This document shows positions 38,543 through 49,954 of a DNA stretch of 64,000 nucleotides, piece by piece; position 1 is the first letter of the stretch; every line of letters begins with the position of its first letter. The notes under the pieces were generated by a model that worked only from the letters and a program-made list of their open reading frames with translations, did no database searches and had not been told where the DNA came from. Both the position numbers and the translations under genes were made by a program. Origin of the DNA: Sporolactobacillus pectinivorans (GTDB lineage Bacteria; Bacillota; Bacilli; Bacillales; Sporolactobacillaceae); assembly GCF_002802965.1 (NCBI RefSeq), contig NZ_NXGA01000001.1:1335484-1399483 (forward strand). The letters are read 5' to 3'.

Positions 38543-39403
38543 ATGTATGAGGTAACCGAATATGAAAGAGAAGGATTAAGCTTTATCAGATTGTCCGGTG
38601 ATGGATCGTATGCAGAGCTGTGCCCTGAACGTGGCGCTATTGTGACCGCCTTTCATGCGTCAGGAAAGGATCTGCTGTATCTGAATGAACAGACACTGTT
38701 CAACCGTGAAAAGAATGTGCGCGGTGGCATCCCTGTACTGTTTCCAATGGGAGGCCAATTGACAGACGGCCGGTATGAATGGGACGGAAAAGTATATGAA
38801 ATGAAAAATCATGGACTGGCCAGAACGAGGCCGTGGCTGGTCATTCACCATGATGCGGATGCGGAACACGCAGAAGTGACTGTTTCTTTTTCGAGCGATC
38901 AGGAAACAAAGCAATCTTTCCCTTTTGATTTTGATGTCAAACTGACATACAAGCTTGAAAAGGGCAGACTGATCATTCAGCAGCTTTACAGCAATCTCTC
39001 ATCTGAAACCATGCCGATTTATCCCGGTTTTCACCCGTATTTTGCTATTTCAAATAAAGAAGTTCATGTCACAACTGATGCAACTCACTATCTGGATTAT
39101 AATGACAATAAAATTAAGCCATTTGACGGGGCAATTGATCTGACTGATCTGGTCGAGCCCGTTGTGTTTCAGGATCAATCGGATAAACTGGCAGCAGACT
39201 TTGATGAATCTGAAATGCTGGTGATTGAAAAAGATCCGGCTTTTCGCTACATTGTGCTTTGGACTGAAAAAGGCAAGGATTATGTATGTGTTGAACCTTG
39301 GACAGCAAAGAAGGATGAATATAATGAGAAACAGGATCTTTTGTATGTAGAAAAAGATCATCCTCTTGAGCTGTCGGTAACTTTTTACCTGCAGAAGCGC
39401 TGA
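38543..39403 (+). CDS. lacX: Aldose 1-epimerase-like protein, LacX type
   Basis: 286-aa galactose-mutarotase fold. MYEVTEYEREGLSFIRLSGD, GGIPVLFPMGGQL, the active-site HG in MKNHGLARTRPW, YPGFHPYFA (second catalytic His) and CVEPWTAKKDEYN near the end (Glu) match the LacX/YeaD group. It could interconvert anomers of galactose 6-phosphate or tagatose phosphates. Start ATG 38543 after AGAGGATAAG; longer frames would translate repeat copy C. Confidence 0.82.
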   Translation: MYEVTEYEREGLSFIRLSGDGSYAELCPERGAIVTAFHASGKDLLYLNEQTLFNREKNVRGGIPVLFPMGGQLTDGRYEWDGKVYEMKNHGLARTRPWLVIHHDADAEHAEVTVSFSSDQETKQSFPFDFDVKLTYKLEKGRLIIQQLYSNLSSETMPIYPGFHPYFAISNKEVHVTTDATHYLDYNDNKIKPFDGAIDLTDLVEPVVFQDQSDKLAADFDESEMLVIEKDPAFRYIVLWTEKGKDYVCVEPWTAKKDEYNEKQDLLYVEKDHPLELSVTFYLQKR

Positions 39404-39581
39404 TCATCATTTTTAAAGTGAAGGCTTTGCTTGAACTGTTGATTTATGTTACTTGAAAATAAAATCCGGATAAGAGCTGTTGCCTAAGTACATGGGGGAC
39501 GGCTTTTTTAATGAGATACATAAGCGGCTTTTAAAAAGTCAATACTAGAAAAAAGGCAGTTGATTGAGCCAAGGTGAGCAA

Positions 39582-41183
39582 ATGCTGAAACGTTTATCAA
39601 AACTCTTCCGAATTCAAAAGCGTCATGAAGAGGTTCAGAAAACCACTCCTGTCCGGTTGACCTATCCGGATCAGACACTGCTTCTAAACAAATCCCTGGA
39701 TGCAAATCGTTCGGACCTGAAAAAGATGTTCAACAGCAGCGATGATCTTGTATTCAGAGAATTTTACTTTGGTGTCGGGAAACGAATCAGAGCGCTTATT
39801 GTGTTTATCGACGGCATCAGCGATAAAAAACTAATTCTTGATAGTGTTGTCCGTTCACTAATGGTCGATATTCATATTATTGATACAGAAGTTAATTTTG
39901 CTGAGAGCAAAAATCATTTCGACGAAGTCAAAAAACAGGTTCTGACGATTGTAGAAGCTACGGAGATCCACTCATTTAATGACGCCGTTGAAAGTGTGAT
40001 AAACGGAAATGCGTGTTTGCTCATCAACGGAAGCAACTCCGGTCTTTCAATCGGCGCGAAAGGCGGCGAAAAAAGGGCGATTGACCAGGCATCAAGCGAG
40101 ATTGTGACCCGTGGTTCACATGAAGCATTCGTTGAGGCACTGAGAACAAATACATCAATGCTGCGAAGAATCATTAAAAACCCGGATCTTGTGTTCGAAC
40201 GATTCGTGTTGGGAAAAAGGACACATACCGACATTTGTATCGCTTATATTAAGGGAATTGCAAATGAAAAGATCATCGAAGAGGTCAGAAAACGTCTAAA
40301 TCGAATTGACATTGATTCAGTACTGGAGTCCGGTTATGTCGAGCAATTAATTGAGGACAGCTCCTTTTCCCCGTTTGCTACAGTGGGCAACAGTGAGAGA
40401 CCTGACAAAGTTGCGTCAAAACTGCTGGAGGGCAGAATCGCCATTATATGTGACGGGACGCCTGTTGTGCTGACCGTTCCATATTTACTTATTGAAGTGC
40501 TTCAAGTCCCTGATGATTACTATTCAAGACTGTTCAATGTGAATATTATGCGTATCGTCCGTGCTTTCAGTTTAGCGGTCACACTAACTCTGCCGCCATT
40601 GTATGTTGCGATTACCACGTTTCATCAAGAAATGATTCCGAGCATTCTCCTGATTAAACTGACTGCCGCCCGTGAAGGGGTCCCTTTTCCGGTATTATTG
40701 GAAGCATTGATGAGTGAGATGATCTTTCTTCTGATCAGAGAATCGGGTATCAGGATGCCGCGCGCGACCGGTTCGGCGGTGACAATCGTTGGAACGCTTG
40801 TAATGGGTGACGCGGCTGTCACTGCCGGTCTCATCAGTGCCCCCATGGTGATTATTACAGCTCTGTCGGGAATAACCGGTCTGATGCTCCCTGCTTTATA
40901 TAATGCGTTGGTCATTTTCAGATTTATTCTTATCCTGTTGGGCGGATCTTTTGGCTTGTACGGCGTAGTGATCGGCCTGCTTTGTATTCTGGCCCATATT
41001 TGCTCCCTGAGGAGCTTCGGAACGCCATTCCTGGCACCCTTGGCACCAGTTGTTCTGAGCGACCTAAAAGACACCCTGATCAGATTTCCTTTATGGATGA
41101 TGAAACAAAGGCCTCAGTCCACGACATGGAAAAAATCCAACCGTCAGACGGAGATTCAGAAGCCACGACCGCACAGAAAATGA
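39582..41183 (+). CDS. Spore germination receptor A subunit (GerA family)
   Basis: 533-aa inner-membrane protein of the germinant receptor. N-terminal soluble domain (LNKSLDANRSDLKKMFNSSD, VITNS-like and RFVLGKRTHTDICIAYIKGI), then hydrophobic helices from about residue 300 with the family signature VPFPVLLEALMSEMIFLLIRESGIRMP and GTLVMGDAAVTAGLISAP. Ends in a Lys/Arg/Gln-rich cytoplasmic tail. Thirteen bases before the C-subunit gene. Start ATG 39582 after AAGGTGA. Confidence 0.93.
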   Translation: MLKRLSKLFRIQKRHEEVQKTTPVRLTYPDQTLLLNKSLDANRSDLKKMFNSSDDLVFREFYFGVGKRIRALIVFIDGISDKKLILDSVVRSLMVDIHIIDTEVNFAESKNHFDEVKKQVLTIVEATEIHSFNDAVESVINGNACLLINGSNSGLSIGAKGGEKRAIDQASSEIVTRGSHEAFVEALRTNTSMLRRIIKNPDLVFERFVLGKRTHTDICIAYIKGIANEKIIEEVRKRLNRIDIDSVLESGYVEQLIEDSSFSPFATVGNSERPDKVASKLLEGRIAIICDGTPVVLTVPYLLIEVLQVPDDYYSRLFNVNIMRIVRAFSLAVTLTLPPLYVAITTFHQEMIPSILLIKLTAAREGVPFPVLLEALMSEMIFLLIRESGIRMPRATGSAVTIVGTLVMGDAAVTAGLISAPMVIITALSGITGLMLPALYNALVIFRFILILLGGSFGLYGVVIGLLCILAHICSLRSFGTPFLAPLAPVVLSDLKDTLIRFPLWMMKQRPQSTTWKKSNRQTEIQKPRPHRK

Positions 41184-41195
41184 GGAGGATCATTC

Positions 41196-42386
41196 GTGTT
41201 CAGAAAATTAGTGGCTGCCGTCCTGATTATGACTTGTATATTACTTTTGACCGGATGCTGGGACAAGAAGGAACTGAACCAGCTGGCCATTGTGATGGCC
41301 ATGGGATTTGACAAGGACGCCAAGACCGGGCAGATCAATCTGACACTCCAGGTTATTCGGCCCAGTGCAATCAATAGACAACAATCAGGCAGTCAGGAGG
41401 CACCGTACGATATAGTGTCTGCATCAGGAAATACTATGTTCGAGGCACTTAAAGAGGCCAATAAAAAATTGGACAGAAAGTTCTTTTTCTCACATCTCAA
41501 AATCATCATTGTCGGGGAACGAGCGGCGCGCAGCGGATTAAGTGATTTATTGGATTTTGTGACCCGAACATACGAGATGAGGACAAATACATGGCTTCTC
41601 GTGACACGGGATGATGTCGGGCACTTGCTCGAAATAAAACACGGCATTGAAAGTATTCAGGCCACTTATATGGAAGAACTGATCAGAACGCAGATGCCAT
41701 ACATGACTGTAACATCAACGGATACCACTCACTTCATAAAAAAAATAACGGTAAACGGAATCGGACCGGTGACAGGCGTTTTCTCAATTCAAAATGAAAG
41801 AGGGATATCCGCGACAGACGACCAGCCAGAATTAAGGCAAGGAATTATCCTTTCTGGAACAGCTGTTTTTAAAAAAGACAAGTTGTCAGGATATTTGAAT
41901 ACGAACGAAACAAGGGGTCTGAATTATTTAACGGATACGTCAAAGAGCGATTATCTGCATGTCCCCTCAGTTGGGGACAAACAGAAAAAAATTGAAATAG
42001 AAGTGAAAAAAGTAAAAAGCAAAATAGATCCGGTCAAAGTGAACAAAAAAACGGTTTTCAACATTGAGGTGTACGCAGTCGGAAATATTGTAGAAGACGA
42101 TAATGCGACAGACATTTTGGATCAGAAGCAATTGAGTTTTGTTAACAGAGAAATTGAAGGTTCCATTCAGAACACGATTCAGTCAATTCTGGACAAAACG
42201 CAAAAACAATTAAAAACAGATGTGATCGGTTTCGGCCGTGCCTTTGAAATTAAATATCCTGCGGAATGGAAGAAAATCAGAAAAAAGTGGGCGGTCTCCT
42301 TTCCAGATGCAGCTTATCGCATCAGCGTGAAAACACGTATTAATCAGACGGGTATGCAACTGAACAATCTCGATATGAGAAACTAA
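41196..42386 (+). CDS. Spore germination receptor C subunit (lipoprotein, GerC family)
   Basis: 396 aa. Lipoprotein signal peptide MFRKLVAAVLIMTCILLLTG then Cys21, followed by WDKKELNQLAIVMAMGFDKD, the standard GerAC start. The three-domain C-subunit body follows, ending in an IRKKWAVSFPDAAYRI helix. GTG start after a strong AGGAGG. It is anchored on the outer face of the spore inner membrane. Confidence 0.93.
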   Translation: MFRKLVAAVLIMTCILLLTGCWDKKELNQLAIVMAMGFDKDAKTGQINLTLQVIRPSAINRQQSGSQEAPYDIVSASGNTMFEALKEANKKLDRKFFFSHLKIIIVGERAARSGLSDLLDFVTRTYEMRTNTWLLVTRDDVGHLLEIKHGIESIQATYMEELIRTQMPYMTVTSTDTTHFIKKITVNGIGPVTGVFSIQNERGISATDDQPELRQGIILSGTAVFKKDKLSGYLNTNETRGLNYLTDTSKSDYLHVPSVGDKQKKIEIEVKKVKSKIDPVKVNKKTVFNIEVYAVGNIVEDDNATDILDQKQLSFVNREIEGSIQNTIQSILDKTQKQLKTDVIGFGRAFEIKYPAEWKKIRKKWAVSFPDAAYRISVKTRINQTGMQLNNLDMRN

Positions 42387-42405
42387 TCCGACGAGAGGCC
42401 AAGTG

Positions 42406-42564
42406 TTACCTTTGGAAAATCAGCTTGATCAGACTTAGAAATGCGTAGTAAAAGGCGACAATGAGCAAGACAAGAACGTAGATCCACGACGCGAAGACGA
42501 GAAATGTCTGCCCGGGACCATAGTTTGTAGCTTCATAAATCAGCCGCTGCATGATTCGAAACAT
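42406..42564 (-). CDS. Tiny single-helix membrane protein following gerB; possible receptor D subunit
   Basis: 52 codons: MFRIMQRLIYEATNYGPGQT, then one hydrophobic helix (LVFASWIYVLVLLIVAFYYAF) and a basic end. AAAGGAG stands nine bases before ATG 42564; a longer in-frame start would swallow that site. It begins 30 bases after the gerB stop, so is co-transcribed with it. Small 'D' proteins accompany some Bacillus germinant receptors, usually with two helices, so the assignment is tentative. Confidence 0.55.
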   Translation of the reverse strand: MFRIMQRLIYEATNYGPGQTFLVFASWIYVLVLLIVAFYYAFLSLIKLIFQR

Positions 42565-42594
42565 CCATTTTTTCTCCTTTATCGATTTCAATAT

Positions 42595-43689
42595 TTATTT
42601 ACTAATGCCTGCATTATATTTCTTTAACCAGAAAATGAGCAATAACAGTATGGGAGCTGCATCATAAAGCGGAACAAATTGCTGCCACGACTGTGCGGGC
42701 AAAAATTTTACATGAAACGGATAGTTGGGTTCATACACCCCGGAATACCAGAACACAAATGCGGCAAGGGGCAAGATAAACCACCTGTAGTCTTTGATTC
42801 TGAACAGGGTCGACAGAAGCATTGATGCGGAAAACATATGAACTGCGGTAATATAAAAACCGCCAATGAAGATTAAAAAAATTCCCAGCGCATCAAAGTT
42901 TGTAAGGATATCACTGATACTAATCAGCTTGACCACTCGAAGGATGGGGAGGGCTGAGCCCGCAGCTAGATCAACGCCAAGAGTGGTAATGATCGTCACT
43001 TGGGTCAGCGTCAGAATGATACCTGCGAAGATTGCAGCTGTTAGCGTCACTTTTCTCACCGATTTCTGATCATTGGCAAAATGCCAGAATTGAAAAAGAA
43101 CAAGAGACATACCGAAAGGGAAATTGACAACCGTGGGATACGAGGCTTTCAACACCGGCATCATACCGTTTTCCAATACCGGTGTAAGTTGCTGAAGATC
43201 AATTCTTCCCGAAGCTAAAATCAGAACATAGATTAAACTAATTAGTATCAGCATAAAGGGCAGAATGATTTCTGTTAAACGCACAAAGTTTTCAACACCC
43301 AAAAATGAAATATATACCAGAGTGATCAGAAATAAAAGAAGAACGATGGATGAAGGCGTTCTCTGGAGAAAAGTCATATTAAGAAGCTCGGTAAATTCGT
43401 TGGCATTTCTTGTTGAATTGAAAAGGCCCAGAAGGACGTAAAGAAATGCCAGTGGCCATCCAATTGCTTTTCCGAGCAGTGTTGTGGTCAGTCCCGCAAG
43501 ATTATCATTCGGGAAATGTCTGTGAAGTTCGGTGAAAATCCAGATCAGTGCGCATCCCGGCAGCATAGAAAACAAGATCACAAGCCAAGCGTCCTGTCGG
43601 GCTTCAATGCCTAATGCCCACAGGTTGGTACTCCCGATCTGCTCCATCATCACCAAGACAAACAATTGATGTTTACTGATCTTTTTCAT
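42595..43689 (-). CDS. Spore germination receptor B subunit (GerB, APC-superfamily)
   Basis: 364-aa, ten-helix permease-like protein thought to bind the germinant. MKKISKHQLFVLVMMEQIGS, the FTELLNMTFLQRTP loop and NFPFGMSLVLFQFWHFAND are typical. It is on the strand opposite to the A and C genes and converges with them, instead of the usual A-B-C order on one strand. Confidence 0.92.
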   Translation of the reverse strand: MKKISKHQLFVLVMMEQIGSTNLWALGIEARQDAWLVILFSMLPGCALIWIFTELHRHFPNDNLAGLTTTLLGKAIGWPLAFLYVLLGLFNSTRNANEFTELLNMTFLQRTPSSIVLLLFLITLVYISFLGVENFVRLTEIILPFMLILISLIYVLILASGRIDLQQLTPVLENGMMPVLKASYPTVVNFPFGMSLVLFQFWHFANDQKSVRKVTLTAAIFAGIILTLTQVTIITTLGVDLAAGSALPILRVVKLISISDILTNFDALGIFLIFIGGFYITAVHMFSASMLLSTLFRIKDYRWFILPLAAFVFWYSGVYEPNYPFHVKFLPAQSWQQFVPLYDAAPILLLLIFWLKKYNAGISK

Positions 43690-45503
<1,814 letters not shown>

Positions 45504-45810
45504 TTATCTTATTTTTCGGGAACAGGGAAGCTGATACTCACGTCCGTCAATCGAAAAACGTCCGTCCGCGATTTGCCCGGCGACGCGGCCGACTGTTGCA
45601 CCGAAACAGGCATACTGCAGTGGATAACCGTCAAATTGTTCGAAACCACGCACGATGTCGGCCGATGTGCCGTTTTTATCGGGCACTTCAATGCTGTTCA
45701 GTGTGGCCGTAGTTCATCACTTTAATTCGTACACTGCGGTTGTTTGTCAGGCAGTACTGCCAGACGATATGCCCCCGGCAGACACCGAATTCATTCTTTG
45801 TGATTTCCAT
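45504..45810 (-). pseudogene. galM: Aldose 1-epimerase (GalM) N-terminal remnant
   Basis: A good AAGGAGG precedes ATG 45810; the frame reads MEITKNEFGVCRGHIVWQYC to KVMNYG, then breaks near 45704-45709 (two bases apparently lost from a GGCGCC) and resumes in another frame as VPDKNGTSADIVRGFEQFDG and CFGATVGRVAGQIADGRFSI. Homology stops at about residue 90 of a family near 340. So both frameshifted and 3'-deleted. Twenty-three bases after galT, as in an intact gal operon. Confidence 0.78.
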
Positions 45811-45832
45811 GGCTGTGGCACCCTCCTTATTA

Positions 45833-47316
45833 TTATGATACGGACGCCGCGAATCGCATAAATGCCGCGTGTCCCTTTTCAGTCCGTTTATAGACACCCG
45901 CGTCTTCCAATACCCGTTCAAAGACCCTGCCGACTTCCTGCTTCAGGATGCTGCTGACATTATCGGAGGTCAATTCCAGATGGCGCACTTTTATTCGGTC
46001 CGCCCAAGCTTTGTGATAATCTTTTATGTCATTTGACTCGTTCAGAAGATACCGACCGACTTCCAGCAATTCCGGTTTCAGCCGCGGCGGTAAAATAGCC
46101 AGTCCCATGACTTCTTCTATCAGGCCGATGTTTTCTTTTTTGATGTGCTGTACGTCCTGATGCGGGTGATAGACGCCGTTCGGGTGCTCCCCCGACGTCT
46201 GATTGTCTCGCAGTACCAGGTCCAGTTCGTAAAGTGCCCCGTTCCTGCGGGCAATCGGCGTGATCGTATGATGCGGTTCACCGTCTGTCTCTGCCCGGAT
46301 GCCAACCGCTTCGTCGGAATAATGACGCCAGCCGTTCAGAATTTTTGTGGCCAGCTCGATCAGTTGTTCCTTGTTCGCGGCAGTCAGGCGGATTACTGAC
46401 ATCGGCCATTTTACAATCCCGGCCTGCACGTTGTCGAAGCCGGCAAACGTCAGTGGTGTCTCGATTGGAACCAGCGTCATCGGAAAAGTGTGCCGGCCGC
46501 CCTGATAGTGTTCGTGGGACAGAATCGACACGCCGACGATTGGCAGATCCGCATTGCTTCCGACAAAATAATGCGGGAAGCGATCAATCAGTGAAACCAG
46601 GCGTACAAACGTGTTCCTGTTAATTGTCATCGACTGATGCCGACTGTCAAGGAAAATACAATGCTCATCGAAGTAGGCATAGGGTGAATACTGAAAGCCC
46701 CATAACTCGTGATTCAGTTCGAGGCGGATAATTCGATGGTTGCTTCGTGCAGGGTAATCGGTCCGTCCAAGATAACCTTCATTTTCCATACATAGCTGAC
46801 AAAGCGGGTATCCGGAGTCCGGCACTTTTTAGCGAGAGCAATCTTTTTCGGGTCCTTCTCCGGTTTGGAGAGATTAATTGTAATTTCCAGATCACCGTAT
46901 TCAGCCGGTGAGCGAAAATAGATATTCTTCCGGATCGCCTTGGTCTTGATATAGTCATTGAGTCTGCATAGGCGGTAAAAATAGTCGGTGGCCTCCAAAG
47001 GACCATGGCTTACATACTTTTTCCAGAATATACGGTTGACGACGGAAGGAGGAGGCGTAACGAGATCCATCAGCTGCGCGCCAAGCCTATCGCGAGAACT
47101 TTGATTGTCATCGATCCGGTGATTCCGGACGGCGAACGCGACGAGATTGTCCTTCAATTCAACCAGTTCTGTTCTGTCCGAAACGGGCGCTTTACTTTCA
47201 CCTTCTCCAACCAGGGCCAGCACCCGGTTAATCAGATAGCGCCGGTCCGTCTCTTCATAGTCGCTATGTTCAATAAGCTGATCGACAAAATATTCGATTT
47301 CACGGCTCTCACTCAC
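45833..47316 (-). pseudogene. galT: Galactose-1-phosphate uridylyltransferase (GalT type 2), frameshifted
   Basis: Would exchange UDP between glucose 1-phosphate and galactose 1-phosphate. The first 160 residues (start GTG 47316 after AAGGAG) run to ALAKKC; the rest continues in another frame from [20 protein letters not shown], to [15 protein letters not shown] [13 protein letters not shown] and [13 protein letters not shown] (the active-site His-x-His region). One missing C in the CCGG at 46819-46823 would restore a single protein of about 494 aa. Overlaps galE by 4 bases. Confidence 0.85.
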
Positions 47317-48308
47317 TTCGCTTTCTCCTTATCCTGGTAGCCTCTCGGATGCTTCTGATGCCAGTTCCATGCTGTGCGTATGATCTCATGTATGTCATCG
47401 AAGTTTGGCTCCCAGTGCAGGATCTCGCGGGCTTTGACACTCGCCGCGACCAGAGTTGCCGGATCTCCGGTTCTTCTTGGCCCAACCTCAGCTGGAATCT
47501 CCTTACCTGTTGCCTCCCGCGCCGCTCCAAGAATCTGTTTGACGGAGTACCCGGTTGCCGATCCAAGGTTGAAGCAGTCGCTTTTCCCGCCCTTCACCAG
47601 ATAGTCGACGGCCAGAATATGCGTGTCGGCAAGGTCTGTAACATGCGCATAGTCGCGGATATTGGTGCTGTCCGACGTATCGTAATCATCACCGAAGATC
47701 ATCAATTTCGGACGCTTTCCAAGAGCCACCTGCATCACCACAGGGATCAGGTGCGTCTCCGGATGGTGGTCCTCACCGATGCTTCCGTCGGGCTTGGCAC
47801 CGGCGACGTTGAAATAGCGCAGGGCAACAAAACGGATGCCATAGGCCTCATCAGCCCAATGAATGATCCTTTCTATTGCCAGCTTGCTTTCGCCGATCGG
47901 CACCTGCGGGTCGCTTTCCAGGATTGGCGTGTGCTCTGGTATGCCATATGTGGCGGCTGTGGAAGAAAAGACAATCCTTTTTATACTAAAATCTTGCATG
48001 ATTTCAAGAAGACTGATCATGCCGCCGATGTTATTATCGAAGTATTTCAGCGGTTTTTCCATTGATTCACCGACGAGTGAATTGGCGGCGAAATGGATCA
48101 CGCTGTCAATGGGTTCCTTTTCAAAGATACCGGCGAGAAAGTCTTTGTCACGAATGTCACCTTCATAAAAGACGGCCTGATCGGCGACCGCAGCCCGGTG
48201 CCCGGTGGACAGGTTATCCACGACAACAACCGAACGGCCCTTTTCGATCAGACAATCCACGGTATGCGAGCCGATATACCCGGCACCGCCGACAACTAAA
48301 ATTGACAC
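47313..48308 (-). CDS. galE: UDP-glucose 4-epimerase GalE
   Basis: 331-aa SDR enzyme, the only intact gene of the gal locus. NAD-binding [20 protein letters not shown], catalytic YxxxK replaced in view by SKLAIERII after the SSTAATYG Ser/Thr region, [16 protein letters not shown] and the KRTGDP-like [13 protein letters not shown]. GalE can also supply UDP-galactose for wall polymers, which may explain its retention. Start GTG 48308 with GGAGG eleven bases upstream. Confidence 0.92.
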   Translation of the reverse strand: MSILVVGGAGYIGSHTVDCLIEKGRSVVVVDNLSTGHRAAVADQAVFYEGDIRDKDFLAGIFEKEPIDSVIHFAANSLVGESMEKPLKYFDNNIGGMISLLEIMQDFSIKRIVFSSTAATYGIPEHTPILESDPQVPIGESKLAIERIIHWADEAYGIRFVALRYFNVAGAKPDGSIGEDHHPETHLIPVVMQVALGKRPKLMIFGDDYDTSDSTNIRDYAHVTDLADTHILAVDYLVKGGKSDCFNLGSATGYSVKQILGAAREATGKEIPAEVGPRRTGDPATLVAASVKAREILHWEPNFDDIHEIIRTAWNWHQKHPRGYQDKEKAK

Positions 48309-48314
48309 GGGTCA

Positions 48315-48653
48315 TCAAACCTCCTGATTCATTAATTTCTTCGCACCGTCGGCAATTTCTGCCACATAGAACGAAGGAGCATAACCGATGGTTTGCTCGT
48401 ACACGTCGCCGACTCTCTGTTTAAACATTTCAGCGGCCGATTTATGAACAAGGGGGCAATGGCGCAGCCGCCGAATCCTGCTCCGGTCATCCGGGCGCCG
48501 AGTACGCCTTTTTGCTTCCATGCGGCTTCCACCAGCGTATCCAGTTCTTTTCCGGTCACCTCGTAATCGAATTTCAACGAGACATGCGATGCATTGACAA
48601 GTTTTCCAAATGTAGTCAGGTCATTGCGCTTCAGAGCTTCGCGCGCTTTGTTA
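48315..48653 (-). pseudogene. galK: Galactokinase (GalK) C-terminal remnant, frameshifted
   Basis: Only about 112 codons remain, from [20 protein letters not shown] through [19 protein letters not shown] (GHMP kinase motif 3). Near 48446-48452 one G is missing: the frame goes off to FINRP while the correct end [20 protein letters not shown] to MNQEV and TGA 48315 lies in the next frame. Upstream of 48653 the sequence is unrelated, so the ATP-binding N-terminal two thirds are deleted. Confidence 0.85.
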
Positions 48654-49423
48654 GTCCGAAATAGGTGGGCGATTATGGAGAATTAGCGAATAACTTACTG
48701 GTTTTGACTTTGAAGTCAATTAAATCGACCAAAAATAAAATAGTACTTATTACTTTCAGCAAACCCGCTGCCCATTATTTGACGCTTACTCTAGGAATTA
48801 TACAGGAAAGGAAGCTATTGAAAATTTACATGTTGCATTTAAGTCCAAAGGCTATATTTCTGATAACTTAAAATAGAGGGACACGAACCATGTTAAATAC
48901 AGGTTCATGTCTTTTAAAGTTAGTGTCTAAATTTTTTTGAAGATGACTATTTTTGATTCCGGATGATGTTGTTCCAAAATGTTGATAAATGCTTGATATA
49001 ACAACAATTTAGAGCTTTTTCAAACACGGACACCGTCGGAATGACCTAATTAGTTTACGGTGTCAGCAGTGTTTATCCATAATGAACAACCGTCATCTAC
49101 ACAGCAGATGGCGACTATTATGTCTATTTTTAAATGGGTAAATACCCCTGTTTATTTCATTAATCATGAAAGCTGTTCCGCTACTATTTTTGATGCGGAG
49201 AACCGTATCATAAGTAAATGAGGTTTTTTGTTAAAAAACAAACGTCCCTATAGTTGTATAAAGGAACGCGTTAATATTACTTTAATTATTTTAAAATTGC
49301 TCTTCCAATAAATTTTGACCACCTATAAACATAAACCATGGATCCGGGCGGCCGTACAGATCAGAAACAGTAGACTTTGAGAGATAAAACTAATAAAACA
49401 GATAAAAAAAGTATGAATATCTC
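48654..49423. other. Non-coding gap beyond the truncated galK
   Basis: About 770 AT-rich bases with no supported gene. It begins at the galK deletion junction. Structure seen: an inverted repeat GACACCGT (49027) / ACGGTGTC (about 49059) with a 20-base loop, and a small hairpin GTTTTTTG / CAAAAAAC-like near 49225. Short open frames here lack ribosome-binding sites. The content is compatible with a patchwork of old insertions. Confidence 0.4.
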
Positions 49424-49452
49424 TTGTTTTTTATAAAATTGTTTTGTATTAT
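49424..49452 (+). promoter_or_regulatory. Promoter of the SAM riboswitch transcript
   Basis: TTGTTT (49424-49429) and TATTAT (49447-49452) separated by exactly 17 bases, about 29 bases before the riboswitch P1 stem. Confidence 0.55.
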
Positions 49453-49480
49453 TTTATCTAAAGTAAAAAACTTAATATAT

Positions 49481-49586
49481 CTTATCAAGAGTGGTGAAGG
49501 GACTGGCCCTATGAAACCCGACAACCAGCATTCTGAGGAGGAATGTATTGGTGTTAATTCCAGCAGATTAATCTGAGAGATAAGAG
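49481..49586 (+). promoter_or_regulatory. SAM-I (S-box) riboswitch
   Basis: P1 is CTTATC (49481) with GATAAG (49579). The highly conserved core is present: AAGAGTGGTGAAGGGACTGG, CCCTATGAAACCCGACAACC, and the P4 side ending AATCTGAGAGATAAGAG. S-boxes turn off methionine/cysteine/SAM genes when SAM is abundant. A terminator follows at 49617. Confidence 0.93.
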
Positions 49587-49616
49587 AACAAAGTGCTTAA
49601 TAAAATAAAAAAGCAC

Positions 49617-49652
49617 AAAGCCGTTTTCTTATTCAAAGCAAACGGCTTTTTT
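49617..49652 (+). terminator. Riboswitch expression-platform terminator
   Basis: AAAGCCGTTT / AAACGGCTTT stem with T run. A weaker GTGCTT / AAGCAC hairpin (49592-49616) lies between aptamer and terminator. Confidence 0.88.
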
Positions 49653-49936
49653 GTATCTTATTTTTTTGGATTAGAAAACTGAACATAAGGGGGCTTGATT
49701 AAAAATTCTCAGGAAGTTGAATTCAAAAATAACTTTAAGCATAGGGGGTTGTTATTTCTGAATAAAAAACAATGATCATTTCACTCTCTGCACGAGCGAT
49801 TGCCATCAATGTCATTGCTGGAACAGTTGGTGATACATACTATTGACCGTTCCCCACTTGAAAATTCTATTTTGTTTTTGGATGCATTTTTTAAAGCGGG
49901 TTCAAGAATGATAGCAAGCCTTTTTTATTAAATTTT
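49653..49936 (+). other. Gene debris between the SAM riboswitch and the cyclase gene
   Basis: A TTG start with AAGGGGGC (49692) opens a 26-codon frame (IKNSQEVEFKNNFKHRGLLF) that ends at TGA. Another frame then continues IISLSARAIAINVIAGTVGD, and a third reads RSPLENSILFLDAFFKAGSR to a TAA at about 49930. The three pieces in different frames look like the relic of the gene the riboswitch used to control, but I cannot name it. Confidence 0.35.
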
Positions 49937-49954
49937 GTGTATAGGATGATGAGT

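Noticed and set aside
49027..49066. GACACCGT/ACGGTGTC inverted repeat as IS ends
   Set aside because: Arms are only 20 bases apart with no gene between, so this is a hairpin rather than insertion-sequence termini.
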